Assembly: GCA_025769875.1 (NCBI GenBank)
Contig: JAGFNK010000141.1
Span: forward strand, 48,810 to 112,809
Reading direction: 5' to 3'
DNA from: Russula earlei
Lineage: Eukaryota; Basidiomycota; Agaricomycetes; Russulales; Russulaceae
DNA length: 64,000 bases
Under the pieces are notes generated by a model that was given only the letters and a program-made list of their open reading frames with translations, did no database searches and had not been told where the DNA came from. Positions 12,272 to 24,914 of the stretch are shown here, one piece after another. Numbering within the stretch: position 1 is the stretch's first letter; every line of letters starts with the position of its first letter. The position numbers were made by a program, and so were the translations under genes.

Positions 12272-12876
12272 TGTTGTGATCTACCCCCTTATCGGTTCGT
12301 CCATAATCCCTCCCCATTATTGTTCCTCTTGTTATCTCTATTCCTGTGGTTACTGTTTCATCCCTTGATGATGATCCCTTATTGTGTTTCACTTATTGTG
12401 TTTCACTTATTGTGTTTCATCTATTGATGAGCTACTTTTGCTATTGACCTACCTTTTACTTATTATTCTGCTTATAGTACTGTACAGCCTCGCTACATAC
12501 AGTATTTAAGCACCTGTAGAAGCTGGGGAATGCCCCAAGCTTAGCTTTGTCCCATTTCCTGTCGCATCCCTTGCCCTGTATACTCTCCCAATCACAACTT
12601 GCTTGTGCTGGCCTTTACTCTGCTTGACCTAAGCACCCCTCAAGGAACCCTTGTGTTCCTCTTCCTCCTCTGCCTCTCTCTCATCATCCTCCTCTTCTGT
12701 GAAACCAGAAGATCGACTCTGTCTGTGGACTGAGTCATTGTCTGACTCAGCCTTGAGACGCTAAACCTTTGAACCGGTCTCCTTGAGCCGGCCCCACTGA
12801 ACCTTTGAACCAAGTCACAGGGACTTGGCCCCACTGAACCTTGAGCTAATGCTCCAATGGTCGCGACGCCGTTACA
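12272..12876 (+). mobile_element. Solo LTR, family 2, copy 2 (TSD GGGAG)
   Basis: 605 bp, begins TGTTGTGATCTACC and ends GACGCCGTTACA. Flanked by GGGAG (12267-12271 and 12877-12881). Highly similar to the copies at 10724 and 35463, including GAATGCCCCAAGCTTAGC after the TATA-like TACAGTATTTAAG. Confidence 0.9.
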
Positions 12877-13528
12877 GGGAGAGTGTTTTGTTTTACCTTT
12901 TTTTCTTTGGCATTTTTTCACCATTGTGTTGATCAAAAGTAGAACATATTGTTATTAGGTGTTAACTGTTGACAAAATGATGCTTGAGACCTTCACTTGA
13001 GTAATTATGCTGTCAGATGGCAGCCTGCCACTGCCTGAGTACACAAGTCCAAACTTTTTTTTCAGCCTCCAGCTGGACCCCCCCCCTACCCAAGGTCTGG
13101 GATTCCCATTCTGCCACCCATTTGGGAAGGTAAGGTTAAGGTCAGACATGTCCTTTGCATTTCTGACATACACACCGCAAAAGTCAGGGGCAAACACCAG
13201 TGGGAGTGGGACAAGATATGTTGAAGCTATATGAATGATAGCTCAGTCTTGTGTGTAAAAGACTGTATTGGTTAGTTATCTAACCTATATGAATGATAGC
13301 TATGTACAGTATCAGCTTTAAAGGAGTGTAAAGGAATTGTAGTACTGACCTCAGTCTTGTGTGTAAAAGACTGAGGAAAATGAATGCGATAACTAAATTC
13401 TAATTATTTACACGTACGGTCCGGATTGTCCGTTCGCGCGGCACTAAGCTGCTGCACGTCCAACAAGATATACATAGATCAAGGCGATTTGATGCGACAA
13501 CTAAACTGCAGCCAAATAAAAGATTCAA
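12877..13528. repeat. Repeat-derived segment with a recurring short protein motif
   Basis: The minus strand at 12955-13197 is open and contains GWQNGNPRPWVGGG, nearly the same peptide as on the plus strand at 8170-8215, followed in both by a frame with FGLVYSG/SLDLCIL. This suggests two copies of a coding fragment from one element. The part from 13225 to 13450 (CTCAGTCTTGTGTGTAAAAG and following) recurs at 35115-35240. Confidence 0.4.
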
Positions 13529-14140
13529 TTAATCCACATCTGAGAATAAGTCTGGCAGAGCATCCTGTGCCGCCTTTAGCTTATTGCACGTCATGATAGC
13601 ATGTTACAATCATGATGCATGTAGGTCGCGCTCCCCCCACTTGTCAAACTCCTTCAGCATGGCCCGTAGGCAGCCGAGCACATCGGCAAGCCCAAGCCCA
13701 AGCACAGAATCGCTCTTTGGTTATGCACCCGCTCTGATGCCAGTTCACACCACATGACGATGCATGGTCGAAGTTCGGGGGTGCCGTGCATAGTTGTTCC
13801 CATGCCATCGTAAGACGGTAGTATCCCGAGAGTAATTGCATCTGCTGCACAGTCGTGACAACAAGTCACCCGGACGCATCCATCTCCCCTTCCACAGGTC
13901 CAGATCTGAGCCGCCGCATGACAACAACAGCCTCCTGCATCACTTTGAGGTATGCAGCTCCATGTAACATACACAGATCAAGCTCATCGGCAAGTGTCAT
14001 AGCCATATAGGCATTCAGTGGCGAAGAGCCCATGTGTCGGCGCAGCGATTCAACCATTGCATTGAGAAGTCACTCGTGTTGGCACATTTGCACGAGGCGC
14101 ACCAGTGCCACAATCTGCTCATTGTTTGTGAGCTGAGCAG
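13529..14140 (-). pseudogene. Remnant of a BTB-domain protein (C-terminal half)
   Basis: On the minus strand three overlapping frames together read like the C-terminal part of the BTB/POZ-type proteins common in Agaricomycetes. In order: LNAYMAMTLADELDLCMLHG (about 14000), LLSGYYRLTMAWEQL (about 13825), a cysteine/histidine stretch, VLGLGLADVLGCLRAMLKEFDKWG (about 13650-13700), and a final QDALPDLFSDVD ending at a stop at 13529. Frame changes and stops between these blocks show that it is broken. The BTB domain itself should lie further upstream (above 14140) and was not found. Assignment rests on remembered family pattern only. Confidence 0.45.
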
Positions 14141-14199
14141 GGAGTGTGTCTGTCTGTGTAGGTGAGGAAGGCGGATGGCATAGACAGCTAAAGGGAATT

Positions 14200-15446
14200 T
14201 AGGGGAAAGGAACCCCTACGAGTGACAGAATCAACGATGACGTCCAATGCCCATGTTCAAATGAATATTTATTTGCGATGCTGGCAATGTCGATGAGGCA
14301 AATGAGGTTGGCCGGATTGGAGTGAACCTGCAGGAGTTCGTGTGGTCTTCACAAGTTAGACACGGAAAACAGGCAAGCAGCTGCAATTACAAGGCATATA
14401 ACACTGGCTCAATCTCCTGCCATTCGTCCCATACCACGCTCTAGTCGCGCAGAAGGACATGCGTATGGTTATGGCGGTGGTGGGAGAGCCCTCAGCTTCC
14501 GCTCGCGACTGGGGAGTAATATGTCGGGCAAGTTGTATCGACGGGGTAGCCATGGTAACTTCCGTCGCAGAGCGAGCAACATGTTATCACTGGAGATGGT
14601 GGCCCGCGAAGTTTTGGAGTGGATAGCGAACCGAGTTTTGCGCAGCGCCTGCTATTGGCGAACGAAAATGCGGTCACTAACATTGCGGACTTATGGGTTG
14701 CCGCAGCGATGAATGTTGACAACGAGGAGGTATTCGAGAACCACGATGCAGATATGGAGGGGCCGTTTGAAAGTGTATTTGACTTGGATGGTGATGCACA
14801 GAACGACAATCCTCCCGGTGCTGAGGATACCCTCACAGAGAGGGGAAAGGGTGTTGCAGTGCCCACAGGAAGTTCCGAAACTGAGATGCACTATCCCCTA
14901 CGAGTATGACTGGGTTGCGATCAGACTGGCCTTCCCCTGGTTTTCCTCCTTAGGCAATGTGAACATGGAACTGAAGGAAGAGGAATCTTTCGAAAGAATT
15001 GTTCTGTGTACCTATAAGTAATGGGATGGGTTGTGGTTGCATAACGGAGGAAGAGTGGGGCTCACATTGAACAGTGTGTTTTCTACCAGGATGATACAGC
15101 TTCCATCAGAGAGAGATAGTAGTCGTTGTCACGGACAATTTCCGACGATTGGCGCGCTCGATCCAGGAGGCCCTCACACGCAAGGCGTTCCCCGCGGCGT
15201 TCATACAGACCGTCGAGATGTGACAAGAGAACCAAACCGGTGTACGGTCTGAGACTGATGATTGGCGACCTGTCAACTTCGAGTGCCGAGGAGGAGCTCT
15301 CACAACCCCGGGTTTCTCGATGAGTGTTTTCGCGTGGCGTGGTGACGGTACGTCCATAGCATTTGTAAGAACTTCCTTTTATGGAAATGTGAGTTTGGAG
15401 GTAGGACCGTTGCTTCCCCGCCTCGTCATCCCCTCCGGCCTTTACG
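14200..15446. other. GC-richer island with coding-like fragments, upstream of copy 3
   Basis: No complete gene. Two stretches look coding. On the plus strand, a frame ending at 14909 from about 14560 includes LPSQSEQHVITGDGGP and an acidic segment. On the minus strand, 15083-15340 includes RSPIISLRPYTGLVLLSHLDG. Neither family is recognised. From 15400 the sequence matches the immediate 5' flank of copy 2. Confidence 0.25.
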
Positions 15447-16846
15447 ATGATCGTCCTTCTCGCCATTCTCGCTGCTACCTGCGCGTCCCCCATCGTCCAA
15501 ACATCACCACCTCTCGTCTCTCTCGACCAAGTTCATCAGGCACCGTCATGCGACGATCTTCACGGGTGCAGGTCGCTCTGGGACATCATACGGAGCTGTA
15601 TCATCACCATATTCCTCTGTGTATGGGTCTCCGTGCACCCAAACATCCCGAGCCCCGACGAGTCGTGGCCCCGAGTCGCGGTCCGACGCGTGGGACTCAT
15701 GCTCGCCACCGTTTTTGTGCCGGAGTTCGTGGTCGCGTGGGCGTTGAGACAACGGCTGGTCGCGGCCAACTTGGCAAGGAAACACAAACGTGAGGGTTCC
15801 TAAGCAGACTGTGGGCAACGGCCCATGATGATGACCAGGCCTGCCTAGGGGAAGGATGGACGACCACTCACGGATTCTTCGCGATCATGGGAGGGTTCAT
15901 CGAGTACGATGGGAACCGGCCCGTTCGAGTGCTGTTGCCCGACCAGCTGGGATCTTATTCCCTGACGGGCAATGGAGACTTCCCGAGGATCGCGAAGGCA
16001 GAGATCGAAGACAGGAGCAAGGGAGACGCCCTCTCGAAAACGCTGGTCGTCATGCAAACCGGCTGGTTTGTGACGCAATGCATCGCGCGAGGCGTCCAAG
16101 GCTTGCCGGTTACGGAACTGGAGCTAGTCACGGTTGCCTTCGCGACCCTCAATTTCGTGATGTATCTCCTGTGGTGGGACAAGCCTCTGAACGTACGCTG
16201 TGGTGTGCGAGTATACGAGAAACGACCGACGGAACAGCCCGATGAGGATGTGGATGGCAGAGTTGCCGACCCGGTTGGATTTTGGGCGGCACTAGGAGAT
16301 GCGGTTTCTAAAAAGCTTCCGGCTGCGATTGTCCGTGGGCCGTTTACTCATGGAGAGTCGGACTTGCATGACAAGCCTTGGCTTGTCCGTGTCCTCATGT
16401 GGCCCCTCGCGAAAGCATTTTACATTTTTGCTGAAGAGATCGTCGATAACTCGATGAGGGTCGCCACGTTTTATTCTGGAGCGGAGGTCACTGACTCGGA
16501 GAGGGATGATTGAATTGCGGCGGCAGCTGCGTTGGCCACCGCGTTAGCCTTTGGGGCTATTCACTGTACTGGATGGTCATTCACTTTTCCCTCAAGCGCA
16601 GAGCGGACCCTCTGGCGTGTCGCTTCAGTCTCCATAACGGCAGTCCCAGCCCTGCTTATCATTGTGGCATTCGTCGGCGAGGCCTTGGACTCTGAAATAC
16701 TTGAATATATGATTGGGTTTATGGCGATATCCCTTTATATACTGAGCCGATTGGTGTTGCTTTTACTACCTTTCCTGAGTCTCAGATCTCTTCCTCCTGC
16801 GGCCTACCATGTTGTACACTGGACTTCACTCATTCCTCATGTGTAA
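15447..16846 (+). pseudogene. Polytopic membrane protein family, copy 3 (nonsense mutation)
   Basis: Same architecture as copy 2: exon 1 15447..15789, a 59-nt intron 15790..15848, exon 2 15849..16846. The intron is nearly identical to that of copy 2. The product would be 446 residues, but codon 336 is TGA (16511-16513), where copy 2 has TTT in an otherwise matching context. The frame downstream is intact to the normal stop at 16844-16846, with the conserved IHCTGWSFTFPS and the terminal hydrophobic segments. The break removes the last three predicted membrane segments. The limited further decay suggests a recent loss. Confidence 0.8.
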
Positions 16847-18280
16847 TCCACACTCCTATGACCAGCCCATCATGATGTCTTACCTCGATGCAACTGGTAC
16901 ATAATATTCGAGATAGACAAGCCTGGCAATTGTGGGTCTCCCACATCCTCAACACCGTGTGCTGATTTTGTCAAGCATATGCTGGCCTTTATCTGCTGAG
17001 AGAAAAGGCATCAATGTTTTGGTGAGTAAACATTGCATATTATCATTGTGTAGGTGTTTGAACAAATTTTGAACACATGTCTCAGAAATGTGTGTCCTGA
17101 TGACTACTGCTCTTTGGCTTTCTTGACAGTATATATGCTTCATACCTAAATTTTAATGTAGTAAAAACACAAGTATAACCAACTGTGTGATTGGCAGCAT
17201 GATGCTAGTTTGAGGGTATACCAAAAAGTAGGTTTTTGAACAGTTTCAGTCACATTGGTCATGGTTCCTGGCATGCCAAATTCAATCTCAGCTTGGCCAT
17301 TATGATTATCTGGATCCCTCAGTTGCTGGCGACACCACTCAAGACCCTTCCTTGTCCACTGCTGCCCAGCAGCAGCCTGTCGCAGAAGCCATGGCAGACA
17401 TAGTGTTGGACCCATTTTCCTCCTACTTCCTCCATCCATGACCTGACAATCCCACCAAAAGTGCTCATCACCACATCTCCCAAGGTGAGGCATGTGGCAT
17501 ATGAACTTTGCAATGAACTTGTTGGTGTATTCCCTGGCATGGAGTTCCACAGCTCAATATCTACTATGATATTGAAGACATGGTATAGTACAATGCAAAG
17601 GATTAACAGTTATATACTGTAACAGTAAGAATCAAAGCCGATGAGTTGAAAAATAAGTACTAACATTATAATAATAGGGTGGATTATGAGCAATGGAACC
17701 CAATGTTATTGGCTGCATTTGCTGGTGAAGATATGACACAGGTGGTGGGAACACGTGAGTGGGCAAGACGGGCCAATCGACCGTTGACGCGGCACAGGGT
17801 CAGGAATGTGTGTAAAAGACGCGGAGCAGTGGTAGAGCACAAGAAGGGGACTTTGTTTTGAAGTGCATGTGAGGGGTTTTTTCGAGAACAAGGAACATGA
17901 CAATGATACATTTGCAGGCAATAAGAGGCTACTTTATATGTTTTACAAGTATGTTACTTAAGGAATAAAATAGGAGAGTGTTTTTAGGAGTTTTTTTGGA
18001 GTCGGGAATGGAAGTAAAACAGTAATGAAAATGTATAGTGGAAGGACTTTGGACTTCAATGGAAATAATGCATTGCCTCTCTATGTGGCTGATGGGCTTG
18101 TTCCAGTTTTGGTGCAAGCATGCAATTGAGTCGCGTGTTTGCATTTTTCTCAGATACGGAGTTGTGGAGCCAATATGAAATGTTCTTGCTTTTTGCACAT
18201 TTTCGGTTTTGATGTGGGTTGTACAAGGCCTGAGAAGGGTCACAGCAGAATGTATTTTCCCCTGAGGGGAGTGGAAAAAA
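16847..18280. other. 3' flank of copy 3, then repeat-derived sequence
   Basis: The first 150 bases belong to the duplicated unit of copies 1-3. The rest is AT-rich. A minus-strand open frame at 17146-17550 (contains HLGRCGDEHFWWDCQV) may be a transposon fragment but shows no recognisable domain. No gene is supported. Confidence 0.3.
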
Positions 18281-18730
18281 TTAAGGGATCAAAAATGATC
18301 CTGGGGACGCGCCATGTTGCACTTTCGCGCTCCTCCACACATGCCCCTGGTGGCCTGAAACTGCCATTTGCAGCCAGTTTGATGGACCAGGAGCACTCAC
18401 TGTAGGTGTTGGCATTTGATGGTTTTGTTGTGCAAGCTGTGGAAAAATGTTAATATAATGTGGACTGGTGCATATGCCTTCATGAGTATTGAAGTATTCA
18501 TTGATCCTTGACTTGATTTCCTCCACTTTGCCCTTGATATCTAGCCCCAAACTATATGCAATGTCTTGCAGGTCAGCCTTCTTTTGGCTGTTCAGAGCAC
18601 TGATGAACAGCTGACTAGGGTCCATTTTCTCATGCTGCTGTTGCAACACATCCTCCACAGCCTGCTATTTGTCTGCTCTTGCTTGTTTTTGCTCCATTTC
18701 AGCTTGCTCCTCAGCCTCTTTGTTAGGATC
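18281..18730 (-). pseudogene. SAP-domain ORF, probably transposon-borne
   Basis: The minus-strand frame contains a SAP-like motif: SQKKADLQDIAYSLGLDIKG followed by a helix with SRINEYFNTHE. SAP domains are short helix-turn-helix DNA-binding units. The frame continues upstream to about 18730 (EEQAEMEQKQARADK), interrupted by one TAG stop at about 18662, so it is broken. The region lies next to a decayed pogo-type transposase on the same strand, and similar SAP segments are known in fungal transposon proteins; the link is an inference. Confidence 0.5.
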
Positions 18731-19409
18731 CAACTTGCATTCATGTTTGCTTACCTATGATTGCTTACTTGTTTCTGCTTACTGTCTGCTTACTGATTTG
18801 CTGACTGATACTATGTGATTGCTGACTGATAGGATGACTGGTGCTTAGTGATTGCTTACTGTACTGATGATAGATAATAGGAAAGAATGACTCACATGTG
18901 AGTCATTATTGATACTTTCGAATTGCAATCTACATTTTTGGATAGTAGTGGGTCTCAGCTATGTGCTCTCCAGGTTTTATATGAATTGGATCAGCCATTG
19001 TGGAGATATGGTATAAATACTCTGATGTGTCAAGAGTTGAGCCTTATGCTCAACTTACATTCTGAATCACATTGCATTCTTATTCTCTCAAACTAAACTC
19101 ACTGCTCTAAGTGAAACAGCCCCTTCTCATCTCTATCCATTCACTTTTCCTGAGATAATATCAAAGGATTCAAAGTCTAGTGCTTGAACTATATCAAGCA
19201 ACTCTTCCACTAGAGCAGAAATTAAGATCAAGCAGATCTTAACACTCTTGCTTTTCACACTGCACCAGTCCTTCTTCTGAGTTAAGCCATCATGAGTCCA
19301 TATTCAACTTCCTTTGCTTCAAACCTGGTACCTTTGCATTCAAGTGGTGTTTGAGAGCCTGAACATGATCATATGCTAAGGTAGCATGGGCTGCAAGTTC
19401 TTCATTCTC
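18731..19409. other. AT-rich spacer between SAP ORF and transposase
   Basis: About 680 bases without a supported gene. Short direct repeats of GCTTACT/GATTGCT are seen at 18750-18850. Possibly part of the same transposon. Confidence 0.3.
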
Positions 19410-20880
19410 CTAGTGCAGTGCAACAACTTGGTTCTCAAGTGCAGAAACATAAGCTTCTGTATTGCAGCCACAGCAGACAGGTTTAGGAACTTTGGAGTAG
19501 AAATGAGCTAAGGATGATGATACTGTGGTTTGGTGAGCATGTCTCCTCTCTTCATCATTGTTATCCTCCTCATTGACATTGTCATCTTCATTGGCAGAAA
19601 TCAGGTCATGATCAGACCATGATTGATCATCAGGCCAAGCATCTGTGTGCATGGGATAACTGTCAGGAATGTCACAGGCACTATTGGATGTGTTGTGGAT
19701 ACTTGGTGCAAAGTCCATATTGGAGAAGACATCACAGTTGACCAGCCAAATCCCAGTCTTTGTGAACATGGCATGGATTGTGGTGTCTTTGAAGGTTTGC
19801 TGTTGTACTTCCATATAGTGTTTAACAAACTGATCCTTTGGAATCTCTTCCATGGACTCCTCCATGTAGTCATTGCATCTATCAATCCATGCACATGCAA
19901 ATGGACTGAAAACACCAACATTGAGTGGCTGTAGCTTGCAGGTCATATGTGGTAGGAGCAAGAAAGGAATAATATTGTGCTCCTTTGAAAGATGGAGTAG
20001 CTCATACTTCTCATGTAGTCCATGGCTGTCATAGATGAGCAAAATATATTTTCCTGACTTGTTTCATTTCTCTGTTGGGGAATGAAGGTGTCTTTGAACC
20101 ATTGATGGCGATGGAAGTCAATGGTCCACCCATTCTTGGAAAGGCCAATGCTAAAATGTGTCATAAGCTTGGATCTGAATCAATTCTGAAGGAGACTTAT
20201 GATATCTTAGGATCCACTTCAAACCATGCCTGCTCATATTGCTGTTTCCCTTCAAAAATGATCCCTGGACTAACATATTCGCCATTTGCTGTAATGCACT
20301 CCACAATTGTTACAAGCTCAAGGTTGGCACTGTGAAACTTATATTTTGGGCACTTGTTCCAAGGAAAGAAATACTTTTGTGCCTGAGCCTTCTGACCCCC
20401 ACCACACTGGACCCCTTTCTCATCCATGTTATAGATGTTCTCTGCCAGAATCTCATACTTTTTGATGATTGCCTCAAGGAGGTCAAAATGTTGGGTGACT
20501 ATAGGTCTGTTGAACACCTGTGCATGCTTTGGATCCAAACCATGTGGCTTTCCGAGAACAATTTTGGGATGGCATGAAAGGAAGACTCAGACCCAGGTTT
20601 CACTGGGTTTCTGACTGCTGACAAACTCAACTTTCTTTAGTAATGTTTGTTTGCTGATGCAATGACCAGTTTCTGCAAGGAGAATAACCCATTCAATGAG
20701 AATGTTTTCTTGCACAGTGGAGAGGAGCTGCTGAGATTCATGGGCCTTCATGGTGTTCTGATGTTCACCAGAAGCATGGTTATGAATAGTATTAAGACAA
20801 ATCCTGGTCTCATGCTTTTCATCAGCAGTGCATTTGACTGCATGGAGATTGGGTTTCTTCTGCTTGTGATAAAGCTCAAC
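19410..20880 (-). pseudogene. Pogo/DDE_1-type transposase, decayed
   Basis: Reading the minus strand, fragments line up in the order of a pogo-like (Tc1/mariner superfamily, DDE_1) transposase. First a helix-turn-helix region (LLSTVQENILIEWVILLAETG, PSETW, LGKPHGLDPKHAQVFNRP), then the first catalytic block ENIYNMDEKGVQ near 20420, ANLELVTIVECI, then NGWTIDFHRHQWFKDTF, the block LLIYDSHGLHE near 20020 (second catalytic Asp), and KLQPLNVGVFSPF near 19920. At least one stop (about 20590) and frame changes near 20190 and 20050 break it. The last 210-residue part (19410-20042) is still open. Element ends were not identified. Confidence 0.8.
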
Positions 20881-20949
20881 ACCCTCAAGTATGAGAAGCT
20901 TTTGAAGGCATGGAACATCTCTATTGGCATGCCATCACAGTGACAACAC

Positions 20950-22590
20950 AAGTGTGGGCAGCATTTATCAACACAATGCAACGTGCATATCACAACTACA
21001 TGATTCAATGTCCACTTTAAGAGATTGTCACACTCAACACATTGTCACTGTAAATGCTCTATCCTGCTTGCTATTGTGGTTGACTGTACCTGTAAATTGC
21101 TAGGAGGCTTCATATATAGGTAGACTTCATTTGTATCACTTTTGTTTTAGAAATTTGATAGTTATAGTAACTACATATCCCAAGAATACTGAGGGCTGAA
21201 GTGGATAGGAAGTGGTAGAAATATCAACTGTTCAAACACCTACCTGTGTTCAAACCCAGTGCTAGGGATAGTAGCTCTGACACCTCTCCCCCACTATGAC
21301 ATTTCCATATATGGTAGCTTACAAAGATGTGGTCATGTGACAAATGTGGGCCAAGGTGAGGACCTATTCAGTTACACAAAATCATCCTGCATACTGTTTG
21401 AAAGTCTGGTCCATTGGACTGAAAATGGACCATGGATTGAACCAGACCAGACTGATGGCAACCAAACTGTAGCTGTGTCAGTGGTATCTGCTGGTGCATT
21501 GTTCATGCATGCTCTCATGCTCTCCTCCCCTCTCCTTCCCACTAAACCTCTCTCCATGGCCACATGACTACCTGCCTCCCAGTTTTCTTAACCCAAATGT
21601 GTTTGACAACACTATCAACCATGCATAATATCCTTCCCCTAAATGGACCTTCTAATTCAAGTGTTAGTGTTTTCACTGCACTTGTGCAACAACTTCCCTC
21701 ACTGCCAATAGTGCTGCTCCATTTATGCAGTGTGCATGCTCTTGTGCCAGAATTGGAAGAGTGCCAAAGTGATGGAGAACTAAGGCAGCTTCCTGGCCTA
21801 GACATCTTGCTTGCATTTAAAGATTATAGCAGGGTTCATGAGCACAAGTTTGAGGATGAAATGTGGTGTAAGCAGGTTAACAAATTACATTCAGAGTGCA
21901 AAGCTCATGAACCCTTCAAGGTACTGTCTCACACTTCACTCTCCTGCCTCTTCCCATTGAGTGCATGTAGACCTTTCTGGAGGGGACATGAGTGCCAAGT
22001 TGGGCATACATTGACATGAGCTCCTCTCTTTGTGCTTTCTTTTACTCTAACCAAGTTTTGTTGCCCACTCCCTCCAGCCTAGTTATGACTGAAATGTTAC
22101 AGTGGCCCAGCTTGTTGGCAGTGTGTAGTTTGCCAATGTGCCCCATCTTATATGTAACATTGTCATTTTCCCAGATGTTCCAGAGGTTATGGGTAGTGTT
22201 GCCATTGTCCTGACCTCAACCCTGGGCAGCCAGTCCATGACTATGCCTTGGACATCCCTGTCATCTGCATCTATGTCATCCTTGAGGAGCAACTCAAATG
22301 CTGGTGCGATCACAGGGGGCATCATAGGTGGCATCATCTCCTATACATGTTGTAAGGCAGATTCCTGCATGGTACACACCTACACACCCCCAAATCCATC
22401 CCATGTCATGCTAACCACCCAGCCCATTGAAGCAGGTGCTGCACAGACCTGAGCACCTCACAACCACAATGGACCACCCAGCACCCACCTCTACATCAGT
22501 GCATCACTGCTTGCTGGGTGGATAGCATCTTATGACCCTACTACAGTGTTGGGTAGTGCCAGGATGGCATGATGACCCACCAGCTGCCCC
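20950..22590. other. Repeat-derived region with unassigned open frames
   Basis: CpG-poor. A plus-strand frame from an ATG at 21564 to 22019 (151 codons) contains an acidic/charged part (DYSRVHEHKFEDEMW) and could be a transposon ORF with an intron donor near 21920. A second plus frame, 22138-22452, contains a glycine-rich AITGGIIGGI. No domain is recognised and no gene is claimed. Confidence 0.25.
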
Positions 22591-22595
22591 AAGTA

Positions 22596-23526
22596 TGTCA
22601 AGACTCACTGTTGAACAATCCAGTTCAAGAGTGAGCAATGAGTTCAAAGATGAGTTGATAGACATCCAAGATGGTGTGGGCAAGAAGCAATGTCCAAAGC
22701 AGTGCCAAATACCAAAGAGGTACAGTTACTGGCAGTGTTGAGCAGTTATGCAGGGAAGAGGCCAGAATGGTCACAAGAGGACAGTCCTTAAAGGAGTATC
22801 CCAGGGATGGGGAGTGCCATAAACAAATGGACAGTCTGAAGACTGTCCGCTACTTTATTGAGTGCTTATCTACTACAAGAGAACTGCCTAATAGGGAACA
22901 AGTCATAACCTTGTTATCAAGCACAATAGTCAGATGAGTAAGAAGCCAGAGTATGCTTACTGAGCATGCTCAGTCATGCTCAGTAAGCTGCTGAGTAAGA
23001 AGGCTTCTATTGATGAGTAAGAGCCTTTACTGTCCATGTGTTCATTGCTTTAGTACCTGTGCAAAGCACCTGATTCATTTACTGTTAGTTAGTTTAGGGC
23101 TTGTCATTTGAGGACTTGTAGTTTGGTTCAGGGAATAGAGTTGCCTACAAGGTCCCTTATATAGTTCTATTAAGGTCCTTAGTATTGCTTTATAGTTTGT
23201 TCTATGGTTATTAGAGTTAGTCTAATAACACATTGTAGGGTCTTTAGTATTATGTTAGTGCCTTTTGTAGAGCACTTAGAGTCATCCTAAAGGGTCCTTA
23301 GGGAGGCTATAATACTGTCCTTTATTGCTAAAAGGGTTGCCATTAAGTGGGGCTTGCTGTATGTCAATTGTGCCGAGAATTGCTCGCATGACAATGTGTG
23401 CACAATATTGTGGACACCTCTACTCACCCCTTTTGTCCATGTGAACTGGGTGGCACCATAGAGGCTGGGTTTCCTCTACTAAGGAAGGGTCCATCAAGGA
23501 CCCTCTCCAGGAAATGGTTCATGACA
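22596..23526 (-). mobile_element. LTR, family 1, copy C
   Basis: In minus orientation: reads TGTCAAGACTC at 22596 and GGTTCATGACA at 23526. 931 bp, a little shorter than the others. The flanking five bases (AAGTA and GTGTT) do not match, unlike most other members. It may be one LTR of a rearranged element or a solo LTR whose flank has changed. Confidence 0.75.
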
Positions 23527-23953
23527 GTGTTGGTGGATGTTTGCTGGAGCAAGTGACCTATAGTGGGATGGAAGAGAGGGCATCATGTCATCCTGCTTCT
23601 TCCAAAGGATGCCAGTGTTCAAGTTCATTTTGTTGGACATGGTAGACTTGGAACTGGTGAGGGTGATAAGTGTATTTTGCACTATCAGGGGGGTCAAAGA
23701 CGCCATGTGGAATGGGAGGAAGGTTTTCTTGTTGGGGGGAAAGGTCATGCTCCATGTAGGTCCCTGGGAGGGGAAGAACTGCAATGGGGGAAGTTCCAGG
23801 TGGTGGAGATAGTCCCAGAACAAGGGGAAAAGATTGGGGAAGAGAGAGAAGTTGGATGTCAGGAGTGTGAGACTCCAGAGACCCAGCAGTTGGAACATCA
23901 TTAGACACTTGAAGGGTCAACTGGTCAGCACAGTTTGTGACAGACTGTCCAGA

Positions 23954-24914
23954 TGTCAGAACTCATTGTTGAACAATACAGTTCAAGAGTGAGACAAGAG
24001 CTCAGAGATGAGTCAATTGAGTTCAAGGACAAAGTTGGCAATGAGCACAGTCCAAACAAGTAACAAGTACCAGAGAGGGACTGGTACTGGTTGTGAGAGG
24101 TGATCATAGAAAGAGAGGGCCAGGGTGTACTAGATAGGGCAGTCACAAAGGAGTACATTCAGTAATTGAGTGCCACAAATCAAATGGACAGTCTGAAGAC
24201 TGTCTGTTGCTTTACTGAGTGCTTATATACTACAAGGGAACTGCTAAATAGGGAACAAGTCATAACCTTGTTATCAAGCACAATTGATGGATGAGTAAGA
24301 AGTTGGGGTATGCTTAGTGAGCATGCTCAGTCATGCTTGGTAAGCTGCTGAGTAAGAAGGCCCCTAATTCTGAGTAAGGGCCTCTAGTGTCCACATGCTC
24401 ACTGCTTAGTGCATGTGTGAAGCATCTGACTCATTTACTGTTAGTTAGTTTAGGGCTGGTCATTTGGGGACTTGGGTATTTGCCTGTGGAATAGTGTTGC
24501 CAATAAGGCCTCTTATATGGTTCTATTAGGGTCCTTATAGTCAATCCTAATGTCCAAATTAAGGTCCTTGTATTGTCTTATAGTTCATTCTAAGGTTATT
24601 AGAGTTAGTCTAATGATGTGTTCTAGGGCCTATAGTATCTTCATTAACATCCAATGTAAGGCACTTGAGGTCATTCTAAAGGGTCTTTAGGGAGCCTTTA
24701 ATACTGTCTTTTATTGCTAGAAGGGTTGCCACTAAGTAGGGCTTGCTGTATGTTGATTGTGCCTAGAATCAATTGCGTGACAATGCGCGCACAATATTGT
24801 GGACACCTCTACTCACCCCTTTTAGTTGTGTGAACAGGGTGGCATCATAGAGGCTGGGTTTCCTCTAATAAGGAAGGGTCCTTCAATACCCTCTCCAGGA
24901 AATGGTTCATCACA
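23954..24914 (-). mobile_element. LTR, family 1, copy D
   Basis: Minus orientation, from TGTCAGAACTC to about GGTTCATCACA, 961 bp. Left flank CCAGA; right flank reads CAGA, which fits a duplicated CCAGA after loss of one C. Solo LTR inserted in the unknown ORF. Confidence 0.75.

Noticed and set aside
22596..24914. LTRs C and D as the two ends of a 2.3-kb miniature retrotransposon
   Set aside because: The outer five bases do not match, no purine-rich tract precedes the 3' LTR, no clear primer site follows the 5' LTR, and the interior continues an ORF found beyond LTR D.
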